DNA of 15,113 nucleotides from an uncultured Clostridia bacterium (GCA_947366645.1 CANBAX010000011.1:1-15113); one strand, 5' to 3'. Numbered from the stretch's first letter, positions 6,398 through 13,206 are shown. Notes: a model not told the origin generated them from the letters alone. A program made the numbers and translations.

Positions 6398-6751
6398 CTA
6401 TTGAATAATTGCTATGGCTGTGGCGTGGGCTTTGGTATGTGAAAGTGATACTTCGATTTTCTTGCCATAATAGCAAATGTCCATTTCCTGTTTTGCCTGC
6501 CCTGAAAGTTCGACATAAGGCTTGCCAGTTTCTTCATGGCATAGTTTAATATCATGAAAAGACACCCCACTTCCGCCAAGGTTGAGTGCTTTTATCACTG
6601 CCTCTTTAACAGCCCAAAGTGCGGCAAGTCTTTGAAGAGAGAGTGCGGGAGCGGATTTTACATATTCTACTTCCTCTTCATCTGCAATTCGTGTCATAAA
6701 ATTTTCGTCAAGAGTAAACCTTGCCACCTCGACCAAATCAATTCCTATCAT
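6398..6751 (-). CDS. acpS: Holo-[acyl-carrier-protein] synthase
   Basis: A 117-aa AcpS that transfers the 4'-phosphopantetheine arm from CoA to a serine of apo-ACP, making fatty acid synthesis possible. Family marks: GIDLVEVARF at the N-terminus (Asp5, magnesium ligand), the WAVKEAVIKAL block (46-56, Glu50 the second acidic ligand) and the C-terminal strand VSLSHTKAHATAIAII. The length is normal for AcpS, which acts as a trimer. It is the third gene of an operon with a YigZ-domain gene and recX. Its ATG overlaps the end of recX by 14 nt, with AAGGGAG as ribosome binding site inside recX. Confidence 0.95.
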   Translation of the reverse strand: MIGIDLVEVARFTLDENFMTRIADEEEVEYVKSAPALSLQRLAALWAVKEAVIKALNLGGSGVSFHDIKLCHEETGKPYVELSGQAKQEMDICYYGKKIEVSLSHTKAHATAIAIIQ

Positions 6752-7355
6752 CTTTTATCTCCCTTACCACTCGGCTTATAAGCGAAAAATCAAACCCCTT
6801 TCCTACAAGATGTGAAAAAAGTTTTTGTTTAGTTTTATCCTCCCAGCTTTTGTTTTTCATATATTTTTCAGTAAGTCTTAGGCAGGTGTCATACTGCCCC
6901 TCTTCATCAAGAAGGTTATCAAGTTTTTCTTCTATCACTTCTATACTTACGCCCTTGGAAAGAAGGTCATATTTAAGTTTACGTCTTCCCTTAATATGCG
7001 AATATGAACGTATATAATTTTCAGCGTAAACGCCATCATTAATATATCCATAATCTTTAAGTTTACCTATTGCCCTTTCAATACACTCCTCAGGATAGCC
7101 TTTTTCTTTAAGATAATCTTGAAGCATTTTTTCTGTTTTCATACTTTTTTCAAGTACGCCTAAACTACGGTCAAAGCACGCAAGGTCACCATTCACAATT
7201 TTGACTTTTTCAATTTCTTCTTGGCTTATCTCCTGCCCTGTTTTCCATTTATACTTTGCAAGTACCTCTGCCTCAAAAGTGCCGACAAACTTTTCATCGA
7301 CATAAACATGATACCGAAAGCCCTTTCCCACTTTTTTTATTTCTGTTATCTGCAT
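6738..7355 (-). CDS. recX: RecX-family regulator of RecA
   Basis: A 205-aa RecX, which binds RecA and limits or reverses its filament activity. The N-terminal beta-rich part (ITEIKKVGKGFRYHVYVDEKF) is followed by tandem three-helix RecX repeats, including LKDYGYINDGVYAENYIRSY (about 107-126) with the conserved D-x-x-YA-x2-Y, and KGRRKLKYDLLSKGVS. The frame is open upstream to 7439, inside yigZ, but ATG 7355 has GGAGGG at 7361-7366 and is the better start. That ribosome binding site touches the stop codon of the preceding YigZ-domain gene, so the operon is tightly packed. recA is not in this window. Confidence 0.92.
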   Translation of the reverse strand: MQITEIKKVGKGFRYHVYVDEKFVGTFEAEVLAKYKWKTGQEISQEEIEKVKIVNGDLACFDRSLGVLEKSMKTEKMLQDYLKEKGYPEECIERAIGKLKDYGYINDGVYAENYIRSYSHIKGRRKLKYDLLSKGVSIEVIEEKLDNLLDEEGQYDTCLRLTEKYMKNKSWEDKTKQKLFSHLVGKGFDFSLISRVVREIKDDRN

Positions 7356-7365
7356 AAACGCCCTC

Positions 7366-7716
7366 CTAATCAAAAAGCATACTTGTAGTACGCGTATACG
7401 CACGCACAAGACCACCCGCACCAAGTTTAATGCCACCAAAATAGCGGACTATAAACACACATATATTTTTAACATTCTTTTTTTGAAGGACATTAAGTAT
7501 TGGTCGTCCCGCAGTACCAGACGGCTCCCCGTCATCAACCGCCTTTTCAGCAAACGGAGTTTCTATTTTATAGGCATAACAAATATGAGTGGCTTTTTTA
7601 TGCTGAGTTTTTAACTCCCCTAGTGCCACCTTAATACTTTCTAAATTAGCGTTTTCTAAAAGATAGCCATAAAATTTAGACTTCTTCTCGATAAATTCAA
7701 CTTGCTTTGAAAACAT
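7366..7716 (-). CDS. YigZ/IMPACT (UPF0029) N-terminal domain protein, short form
   Basis: A 116-aa protein holding the UPF0029 domain found in YigZ/YvyE and eukaryotic IMPACT. The signature is complete: ATHICYAYKI, DDGEPSGTAGRPIL (about 61-74) and VRYFGGIKLGAGGLVRAYT (90-108). It ends soon after this block, whereas full YigZ proteins are about 200 aa and carry a second DUF1949 domain. The frame runs open further upstream to 7869 only through repeat sequence. ATG 7716 is chosen because AAGGAG stands 7 nt before it. It is first in an operon with recX and acpS. The biochemical role is unknown, with a link to translation/ribosomes suggested for IMPACT relatives. Confidence 0.85.
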   Translation of the reverse strand: MFSKQVEFIEKKSKFYGYLLENANLESIKVALGELKTQHKKATHICYAYKIETPFAEKAVDDGEPSGTAGRPILNVLQKKNVKNICVFIVRYFGGIKLGAGGLVRAYTRTTSMLFD

Positions 7717-7724
7717 GAAACTCC

Positions 7725-7858
7725 TTTTACGCTTACGCGAGATTTCTCCGCTACGGGCTTTGCCCTTCGGTCGAAATGACAATAGGTAGAATAGTCGAAA
7801 TGACAAGTGGTGGATTTTTAGATTTCTCAGCGACGCCTTTGGCACTGGTCGAGATGAA
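7725..7858. repeat. Dispersed palindromic repeats upstream of the YigZ-domain gene
   Basis: Two copies in plus orientation: 7740-7781 (core GGGC-TTT-GCCC) and 7820-7858 (core GCC-TTT-GGC, diverged), plus a half copy near 7794-7805. The segments 7725-7752 and 7794-7828 are repeated exactly at 8250-8277 and 8299-8333. Confidence 0.85.
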
Positions 7859-7916
7859 AGAATAGTCAAAATGAACGCCTAAGACATTTTTTACTTCTGA
7901 AATCATGGTCTTTCCA

Positions 7917-7954
7917 TGTCATTTCGACCGAAACGCAGTGAAGCGGAGAAATCT
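7917..7954 (-). repeat. Inverted copy of the dispersed repeat abutting the GIY-YIG stop codon
   Basis: On the minus strand it reads AGATTTCTCCGCTTC ... GGTCGAAATGACA, opposite to every other copy in the window. Its first bases lie within the TAG stop of the GIY-YIG gene. Together with the copy at 8265-8310 it forms inverted repeats around that gene, ending in TGTCATTTCGACCGA on both sides. Confidence 0.85.
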
Positions 7955-8234
7955 AATTTAAGGATAAATCCTTCCACTCTGGATTAAGTTCATTTATTAT
8001 TGCAACCTTCTTTTCTCTTCTCCATCTTTTGATTTGTTTCTCGCGTTCAAGCGCCGCGTTTATATCATTACACTCTTCTACATACACAAGTTTATTTATA
8101 TTGTACCTGTCAGTAAAACCTTCAACTAATTTATTTTTATGTTCATATACTCGACGCACAATATCATTAGTAACGCCAACATATAAAGTTGAATTAGTAA
8201 AATTTGACACTATATACACATAATAAGTTTTCAT
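7953..8234 (-). CDS. Small GIY-YIG nuclease-domain protein
   Basis: A 93-aa single-domain GIY-YIG protein of the UvrC N-terminus-like family (COG2827 type). The pattern is clear: YYVYIVSN (4-11, in place of GIY), LYVGVTND (17-24, in place of YIG), RR-x2-EHKN (27-34), the helix ALEREKQIKRW with its catalytic-type Glu, and the end NPEWKDLS that is typical of this group. The ribosome binding site AAGGAAA precedes the ATG. The cellular function of these small proteins is not established. GIY-YIG domains generally cut DNA and some belong to homing endonucleases. This one sits alone between inverted copies of a dispersed repeat, and the repeat begins at its stop codon. Confidence 0.9.
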   Translation of the reverse strand: MKTYYVYIVSNFTNSTLYVGVTNDIVRRVYEHKNKLVEGFTDRYNINKLVYVEECNDINAALEREKQIKRWRREKKVAIINELNPEWKDLSLN

Positions 8235-8249
8235 TTTTTTCCTTTTTAG

Positions 8250-8352
8250 TTTTACGCTTACGCGAGATTTCTCCGCTTTGCGACCAAAGGTCGCGTCGGT
8301 CGAAATGACAAGTGGTGGATTTTTAGATTTCTCCGCTACGGTCGAAATGACA
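8250..8352. repeat. Dispersed palindromic repeats upstream of the GIY-YIG gene
   Basis: Two copies in plus orientation: 8265-8310 (core GCGACC-AAA-GGTCGC) and 8325-8352 (short core). The leading segment and the linker are exact duplicates of parts of 7725-7828. Confidence 0.85.
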
Positions 8353-8363
8353 ATAGGGTGTTT

Positions 8364-8567
8364 TTAATCCTCAAGTCCACAAAGATAATCGGTAGAAACT
8401 TTAAAAAATTTAGCGAGTGCTACTAATGCTAAAATATTAGGCAGTCTTTCACACCTTTCCCATCGACTTATTGTATTAATGCTAAAATTAATTTCTTTAC
8501 TCAAAGCCTCTAAGGTTAAATCTTTTTCTTTTCTTAAATCCTTTAATCTTTCTGCAAATATTTCCAT
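8364..8567 (-). CDS. XRE-family HTH repressor of a divergent switch
   Basis: A 67-aa Cro/CI-type helix-turn-helix protein: FAERLKDLRKEKDLTLEALSKEI, then the recognition region NFSINTISRWERCERLPN (28-45), then KFFKVSTDYLCGLED, the classic ending of short XRE regulators. The ribosome binding site AAAGGAGG is about 5 nt before the ATG. It is divergent from the 75-aa gene at 8675. Three related operator-like sites lie between the two, one of them close to its own putative -10 (TAAAAT on the minus strand), so it probably represses itself and the opposite gene. The arrangement is like a minimal phage-type switch, but no phage gene is nearby. Confidence 0.88.
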   Translation of the reverse strand: MEIFAERLKDLRKEKDLTLEALSKEINFSINTISRWERCERLPNILALVALAKFFKVSTDYLCGLED

Positions 8568-8589
8568 ATTTCCTCCTTTAGAAATATTT

Positions 8590-8605
8590 TACTCTATTTG
8601 GACAA
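8590..8605. promoter_or_regulatory. Operator-like site O3 (degenerate)
   Basis: TACTCTATTTGGACAA is the TTGTC-N6-GACAA palindrome with two changes in its left arm. It lies next to the putative -10 of the XRE gene. Confidence 0.5.
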
Positions 8606-8612
8606 AAAATAC

Positions 8613-8641
8613 TTGACATTGTCCAAATAGACAATTATAAT
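8613..8641 (+). promoter_or_regulatory. Consensus sigma-A promoter with an operator in its spacer (O1)
   Basis: TTGACA (8613-8618), exactly 17 nt, TATAAT (8636-8641). The spacer holds the perfect palindrome TTGTCCAAATAGACAA (8619-8634), so a repressor bound there would exclude RNA polymerase. It drives the 75-aa gene at 8675. Confidence 0.88.
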
Positions 8642-8645
8642 ATGT

Positions 8646-8661
8646 TTGTCTAAATGGACAA
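8646..8661. promoter_or_regulatory. Operator-like site O2
   Basis: TTGTCTAAATGGACAA has the same TTGTC-N6-GACAA arms as O1. It falls around the expected transcription start and abuts the ribosome binding site AAAGGAGG (8661-8668). Confidence 0.7.
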
Positions 8662-8674
8662 AAGGAGGAATAAC

Positions 8675-8902
8675 ATGAATAAAAACCCAAATATAAGCGA
8701 TATGACTGGGGTAATTAAACTTGATTTGATTTATGACTACATATATAAAAATCAAATTACCTTTCGTCAGTTTGCCGAAAAATGCAAAATCAGCATGAAT
8801 GTGCTTGCTGATATACTTGACGATTACTCTGTTTGCGACATTGGAGATGTCGTCAAAGTGGCACGAGTTATTGGTATTCACCCTGCTGACATTTTTAAAT
8901 AA
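8675..8902 (+). CDS. Small HTH-like protein opposite an XRE repressor
   Basis: A 75-aa protein that looks like a diverged XRE/Cro-type DNA-binding domain: IYDYIYKNQITFRQFAEKCKISMNVLADILDD fits helix-turn-helix spacing, and the end VARVIGIHPADIFK resembles the last helix of XRE domains. ATG 8675 is chosen over the upstream in-frame ATG at 8654 because AAAGGAGG (8661-8668) lies between them. Transcription comes from a consensus promoter carrying an operator in its spacer and a second operator at the start site, so the gene should be tightly repressed by the divergent XRE protein. Its target is unknown. A Cro-like role is a guess. Confidence 0.8.
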   Translation: MNKNPNISDMTGVIKLDLIYDYIYKNQITFRQFAEKCKISMNVLADILDDYSVCDIGDVVKVARVIGIHPADIFK

Positions 8903-8925
8903 AAAAGGTGGCAATGCCACCTTTC
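8901..8925. terminator. Bidirectional terminator between the HTH gene and tyrS
   Basis: A6-GGTGGC-AAT-GCCACC-TTTCTT. It is strong in the tyrS (minus) direction with a T6 run and weaker in the plus direction. Confidence 0.8.
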
Positions 8926-10170
8926 TTAATTTATTGTTACCTTTACAAAGTTCTTTTTGCCTTTTTTAAGAAGAATAGAATTATCTTTGAAATTTGTGAG
9001 TGTGACTTTTGTGTAGACATCGGTAACTTTTTCGCCATTCATGTAAATTGCACCGCCCTGTATCATACGGCGAGCATCGCTTGTTGAGGAGCAAAGTTTG
9101 ACTTCGGCAAGCAGGTTTGTGAGGTTTTTACCTTCATTAAATTCTGACGCTATCATTTCAACCACTGGTGCGTCATCGCCGCCCTCTGTGAAAAGGCTTT
9201 CGCTCATCTTTTGCGCCTCTATAGCATCGGCCTCACCGCGGACAAACTTAGTTATTTCATAACTCATTTTTTTCTTGGCGGAAACAATATCTTGGGCTAT
9301 CAGTGACCTTACCTCTTGCATTGGAATATCCGTGAAAAGTGCGAACATCATTTCTACGCAAGCGTCAGGGGTTTGATAGATGCCTTGATAAAAATCATAG
9401 GCAGTTATCTTTTCCTTTGAAAGCCAAATCGCACCTTTTTCTGTCTTACCCATTTTTTTGCCCTCTGGTGTAAGAAGAAGTGGGTTGGTGGCACCGATAA
9501 GTTCGGTATCTGTGCCGTTGGCGTAGTTGAGTTTACGTTGGAGTTCCACCCCCGCAACTATATTCCCCCACTGGTCGGCTCCGCCATATTGGAGTGTGCA
9601 ACCCAGCCTCTTATTTAGTTCCACAAAGTCATAGGCCTGCATTGGCATATAGCCCATTTCAAAAAAGGTAAGTCCGCCTTCCTTGATACGATTTGAATAG
9701 ATTTCATTAGCCAGCATTTTATTCATATTAAAATGCACGCCAATTTCACGCATAAAATCTATATAACTAAGTCCCTTAAACCAGTCCGCATTATTAACAA
9801 TAACGGCAGGATTTTCGCCCTCAAAATCTAGGAAAATTGAAAGGCTTTCTTTTATTTTCTCAATGTTTTCATTCAGTTGTTTATATGAAAGCATTTTTCT
9901 GAGTTCGCTTTTGCCACTTGGGTCGCCAATAGACGCAGTCGCACCACCCATAAGCAGAATTACTTTATGACCCGCCTGCTGAAAACGCCTAAGCACGCAG
10001 TATGGTACGCAGTGGCCAATGTGAAGGCTGTCCATAGTTGGGTCGGTGCCTTCATAAAGTGTGATGGGCTGACCGCTTTCAAGCAACTGCTTTAGCCGCT
10101 GCTCGTTGGTGCATTGATATAATAGCCCCCGCTCTTTTAAGGTGTTAAATAAATTCTTATCTGTTTTCAT
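8926..10170 (-). CDS. tyrS: Tyrosyl-tRNA synthetase
   Basis: A 414-aa class I synthetase that charges tRNA-Tyr. The HIGH motif is at 50-53 in DSLHIGH, followed by GGATASIGDPSGK (75-87). The tyrosine/adenylate pocket includes QAYDF (178-182) and GGADQWGN (196-203), the KMSKS loop is KMGKT (239-243), and the C-terminal ~70 residues (VKLCSSTSDARRMIQGGAIYMNGEKV) form the S4-like RNA-binding domain. The frame extends to a TTG at 10191, but ATG 10170 with GGAGAG 3 nt upstream is preferred. The leader from the promoter to the ATG is only about 20 nt, so there is no room for the T-box riboswitch often found before tyrS in Firmicutes. Confidence 0.95.
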   Translation of the reverse strand: MKTDKNLFNTLKERGLLYQCTNEQRLKQLLESGQPITLYEGTDPTMDSLHIGHCVPYCVLRRFQQAGHKVILLMGGATASIGDPSGKSELRKMLSYKQLNENIEKIKESLSIFLDFEGENPAVIVNNADWFKGLSYIDFMREIGVHFNMNKMLANEIYSNRIKEGGLTFFEMGYMPMQAYDFVELNKRLGCTLQYGGADQWGNIVAGVELQRKLNYANGTDTELIGATNPLLLTPEGKKMGKTEKGAIWLSKEKITAYDFYQGIYQTPDACVEMMFALFTDIPMQEVRSLIAQDIVSAKKKMSYEITKFVRGEADAIEAQKMSESLFTEGGDDAPVVEMIASEFNEGKNLTNLLAEVKLCSSTSDARRMIQGGAIYMNGEKVTDVYTKVTLTNFKDNSILLKKGKKNFVKVTIN

Positions 10171-10190
10171 TTTCTCTCCATTATGAAACA

Positions 10191-10219
10191 AGAATACCCT
10201 CTTAATTTTTTTTTGTCAA
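10191..10219 (-). promoter_or_regulatory. tyrS promoter
   Basis: On the minus strand: TTGACA (10214-10219), 17-nt spacer, TATTCT (10191-10196), 20 nt before the ATG. Confidence 0.7.
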
Positions 10220-10228
10220 GCATTCGCT

Positions 10229-10256
10229 TTGAGTTGTTAAATTTTTAGGCTATACT
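10229..10256 (+). promoter_or_regulatory. Promoter of the Fe-S scaffold operon
   Basis: TTGAGT (10229-10234), 16-nt spacer, TATACT (10251-10256), followed by AAAGGAGG (10267-10274) before ATG 10281. Confidence 0.6.
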
Positions 10257-10280
10257 TGGGGTATGTAAAGGAGGTTATTT

Positions 10281-10958
10281 ATGTCTTGTCCACTTAATCC
10301 AAAAAATATGGAAGGCTTTGGCCCTTCCCCTATACCAGAAGAAGGGAGCTGGGTGCAGTCAAAAGAAATTAAAAATGTTTCCGGTTTTTCACACGGTTGC
10401 GGCAAGTGTGCGCCTCAGCAAGGGGCTTGCAAACTTACCCTTAATGTGAAAGACGGCATTATTAAAGAAGCACTTGTTGAAACCATTGGTTGCAGCGGAA
10501 TGACACATTCGGCGGCTATGGCGGCTGAGATACTGCCTGGGAAAACGCTTTTGGAAGCGCTTAATACCGACCTTGTTTGCGACGCCATTAATGACGCGAT
10601 GAAGCAGGTGTTTTTGCAACTTGTTTATGGGCGCAGTCAGTCAGCATTTTCAGAGGGCGGACTTGCGGTAGGCTCGGCACTTGAAGACCTTGGGAAAACA
10701 CTATCATCAAATATTGGTACCTGCTACTCTAACAGTGAAAGCGGCACGAAATATCTTACTCTTGCGGAGGGGTACATTACGCGTGAAGCGTTAGATGAAG
10801 GTGGCGAGATTATAGGCTATGAATATGTGAACATGGGTACGCTTATGAACTATCTTAAAGATGACAAAATTTCACCACAAGAAGCCATTAAAAAAGCGAC
10901 TAAAACCTACGGAAGATTTAATGAAGGTGTCTGTTTTGTAGACCCAAGGAGGATTTAG
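10281..10958 (+). CDS. NifU-like iron-sulfur cluster assembly scaffold protein
   Basis: A 225-aa protein resembling the NifU N-terminal/IscU-like scaffold fold, usually annotated as an iron-sulfur cluster assembly scaffold when next to a GGGtGRT gene. Candidate cluster ligands include Cys40 and Cys43 (HGCGKC), Cys50, Cys71 in the GCSGMTHSAAMAAE stretch (70-83, equivalent to the GC-x3-AS block of NifU) and Cys100. It is longer than IscU (about 130 aa), with an extra N-terminal arm and a C-terminal extension (YITREALDEGGEIIGYEYVN). A strong AAAGGAGG precedes the ATG. The next gene starts 2 nt after the stop, so the two products probably work together. The recipient of any cluster is unknown. 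Confidence 0.85.
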   Translation: MSCPLNPKNMEGFGPSPIPEEGSWVQSKEIKNVSGFSHGCGKCAPQQGACKLTLNVKDGIIKEALVETIGCSGMTHSAAMAAEILPGKTLLEALNTDLVCDAINDAMKQVFLQLVYGRSQSAFSEGGLAVGSALEDLGKTLSSNIGTCYSNSESGTKYLTLAEGYITREALDEGGEIIGYEYVNMGTLMNYLKDDKISPQEAIKKATKTYGRFNEGVCFVDPRRI

Positions 10959-10960
10959 TT

Positions 10961-11944
10961 ATGAACGAAATTACAAAATACGCAGAAATAAAAAATGTAC
11001 TTAAAAAATACAAAATTAAAAGTCTTGATGAGGCGCACTCTCTCTGCGAAAAGGCTGGCATAAATGTTTATGACATTGTAAAAGGTATTCAACCTATCTG
11101 CTTTGACAATGCAGTGAAAGCGTACGAGCTGGGTGTGGCTATCGCACTTAAAACAAATTCCAAATCGGCACAAGAGGTGGCATTGAAAATTGGCGAGGGC
11201 TTACAAGCATTCTGTGTGAAAGGGTCGGTGGCTGACGAGCGTCAAATCGGGCTTGGTCATGGCAGGCTGGGTGCTATGTTGCTTGACGAAGGTACAAAGA
11301 GTTTTGCCTTCCTTGCTGGGCATGAGAGTTTTGCCGCGGCAGAAGGTGCTATCGGCATTGCTGTAACCGCTAACAAGGTGAGAAAATCTCCTCTTAATGT
11401 TGTGCTTATTGGTCTTGGCAAAGATGCCGCATACATTATCGCAAGAATAAATGGCTTTACCTTTGTTAACACCGAGTACAGCCACGAAACTGGCAAACTT
11501 AAAATCTTAAACAAAAAGAGATTTTCTAAGGGCGAGAGAGGAAACATCAAAATTTACGGCTGTTATGATGTGCCAGAAGGTGTGGCAATTATGAGGTATG
11601 AAAAGGTGGATGTTTCTATCACTGGCAACTCCACAAACCCTGTCAGATTCCAACACCCTGTGGCTGGCATCTACAAAAAGTGGTGTTTAGAAAACGGCAA
11701 AAAGTATTTTTCTGTTGCTTCTGGTGGTGGCACTGGCAGAACACTACACCCCGACAATGTGGCGGCTGGTCCCGCAAGTTATGGCCTTACTGACACCATG
11801 GGAAGAATGCACTGCGACGCACAATTTGCTGGCTCTTCCTCAGTGCCTGCACATGTTGAGATGATGGGCTTTATCGGAATGGGCAACAACCCTATCGTTG
11901 GTGCTACTGTGGCAACCACGGTTGCGGTTTGTACGAGAAAATAA
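10961..11944 (+). CDS. GGGtGRT family protein
   Basis: A 327-aa protein of the GGGtGRT family, named for the motif seen here as SGGGTGRTLHPDN (about residues 254-266). Other conserved-looking blocks are DERQIGLGHGRLGAML (about 87-102), AGHESFAAAEGAIGIAVTANKVR, NGFTFVNTEYSHETGKL and the C-terminal MGFIGMGNNPIVGATVA. It is cytosolic with no signal peptide. The reaction is not known to me. The glycine-rich motif and constant pairing with a NifU-like scaffold suggest a metal- or nucleotide-dependent partner. It has an AGGAGG ribosome binding site at the end of the scaffold gene and a terminator directly after its stop. Confidence 0.9.
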   Translation: MNEITKYAEIKNVLKKYKIKSLDEAHSLCEKAGINVYDIVKGIQPICFDNAVKAYELGVAIALKTNSKSAQEVALKIGEGLQAFCVKGSVADERQIGLGHGRLGAMLLDEGTKSFAFLAGHESFAAAEGAIGIAVTANKVRKSPLNVVLIGLGKDAAYIIARINGFTFVNTEYSHETGKLKILNKKRFSKGERGNIKIYGCYDVPEGVAIMRYEKVDVSITGNSTNPVRFQHPVAGIYKKWCLENGKKYFSVASGGGTGRTLHPDNVAAGPASYGLTDTMGRMHCDAQFAGSSSVPAHVEMMGFIGMGNNPIVGATVATTVAVCTRK

Positions 11945-11972
11945 AAAACGCTACTTGAAGTAGCGTTTTTTT
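11943..11972. terminator. Bidirectional terminator between convergent operons
   Basis: A6, stem ACGCTACT/AGTAGCGT with a TGA loop, T7. It serves the GGGtGRT gene and the minus-strand MazF-fusion gene whose stop lies at 11971-11973. Confidence 0.9.
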
Positions 11973-13206
11973 AAACACTTTCTGTGATATCAGCAAGGTC
12001 ATAGAAATTTAATGCCTTGGCTCCTTCACGCATGATGTCATCACAATTATTCATATATTTGCCTATGAAGCTTAATGATTTTGCAAAGCCTTTTTCCGCG
12101 TTAATTTGCCCACTTTGGCTTCTTGCGTTATTATATTTCTTACTATATGCATCTGCTATCGCTCTTGCGTACTTTTTAGGATAAGTAGTATACTTTTTAG
12201 AAAGTAATTTTACAAGTGCTTCCTGCAGTACACAGTCGTTTAATTGCTTTTTATCGCCACAATAGTAGTGTGCATAAAATGGATACAAAAATATATCGGT
12301 GTAGAAAATATTGTTGTATGCGTCCATAGCATTCAGTTTTACAAAAATACCTTTTGATAAATCTTCACCCTCAATTTTATAGTCTTTGCTGAACTGCAGT
12401 CTAGAACCATTATCTTGCATATGTTGGATTTTCGCCATAACTATTTGGCCGATTTCCTCTTTTGTCAATTCATAAGTTTCACTATGGTCAATACTCTGTT
12501 GTGGTTCCACCTGCGTTTTCACGCTTTCCGTTTCAACAAAATCACTTTCTGAAATTGCCGTTTCAATTCTCTCATCTAAAATTTCTTGCAAAAGATATTT
12601 ATCAATACCTAATCGCTCAACAATATTCTTCTTAATAATTTTTAAATCCTCTTTTTTGAGTTCTCCTATCTTATCATATAGCCTTGTCGAAGAAATTGTC
12701 CTTATTTGTTTTATACAAACTTGGCTATCATAAATAAGGTTGTAATCTTCCTTTTTCAGCTCTAACATACCATTTTTTGTCAATTTACTTGAACATGGGA
12801 CACACAATACTGTTTTGTCTGATTTGTTATGTACCAAAACTATTACTGGTCTTTCGCCGCCAAGTTCATCAGCAAGTACTGGATTTAAATCGGCAAAATA
12901 TATTTCCCCTGCCTTAAAAGTTCTACCCCTTTTATCAAAACTATTTTGCAATGGCATTAAGAAATTGCTATGTCTACTTTTACTTAATGCCTCTTTGAAG
13001 TCAGGTGCACTTAAAATTTCTTCAACCTTAACAAAACCATTCATTTGCAAACCTCTTTCAAGTTTTGCCTTGATTTCTAATGTCTTATTTTCAATTTCTT
13101 TTAAAGCATTTTCATAATCTTCTTTAAATTCAGCGTCGTTTTCACAAAGCACGCGTATATACTCTTTCTGCATTTGCTCAGCATATACGGCAAGTTCGCC
13201 TTGCAC
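11971..13206 (-). CDS. MazF-domain fusion protein, 3' part of a frame split by a G8 run
   Basis: The intact frame codes 411 aa from a GTG at 13206, but neither this GTG nor the next ATG (13173) has a ribosome binding site. The same frame is open further up to 13329, where a run of eight G separates it from a well-formed start at 13400. Domains: a charged, probably coiled-coil N-terminal part (1-90), a MazF/PemK domain (97-201: FKAGEIYFADLNPV, GGERPVIVL, QIRTIS) with Arg119, Ser139 in place of the usual Thr, and Gln167, a low-complexity linker (202-243), and a C-terminal domain (244-411) similar to the 194-aa protein encoded just upstream. With one extra G the product would be about 476 aa. 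A MazF domain inside a large protein is unusual. It is either a phase-variable toxin or a recent frameshift. Confidence 0.8.
   Translation of the reverse strand: MQGELAVYAEQMQKEYIRVLCENDAEFKEDYENALKEIENKTLEIKAKLERGLQMNGFVKVEEILSAPDFKEALSKSRHSNFLMPLQNSFDKRGRTFKAGEIYFADLNPVLADELGGERPVIVLVHNKSDKTVLCVPCSSKLTKNGMLELKKEDYNLIYDSQVCIKQIRTISSTRLYDKIGELKKEDLKIIKKNIVERLGIDKYLLQEILDERIETAISESDFVETESVKTQVEPQQSIDHSETYELTKEEIGQIVMAKIQHMQDNGSRLQFSKDYKIEGEDLSKGIFVKLNAMDAYNNIFYTDIFLYPFYAHYYCGDKKQLNDCVLQEALVKLLSKKYTTYPKKYARAIADAYSKKYNNARSQSGQINAEKGFAKSLSFIGKYMNNCDDIMREGAKALNFYDLADITESV

Noticed and set aside
7717..7869. N-terminal extension of the YigZ-domain frame
   Set aside because: It only translates the dispersed repeats. 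A good ribosome binding site stands before ATG 7716.
6165..8352. CRISPR array
   Set aside because: The repeat copies are irregularly spaced, vary inside, change orientation and are separated by genes. No spacer-like units.
8594..8920. Minus-strand frame of 108 codons
   Set aside because: It is antisense to the 75-aa HTH gene, promoter and operators, and has no ribosome binding site.
10171..10280. T-box riboswitch for tyrS
   Set aside because: The leader is about 20 nt and no T-box sequence is seen.
11201..11550. Minus-strand frames inside the GGGtGRT gene
   Set aside because: Antisense shadows of a clear gene, without start signals.
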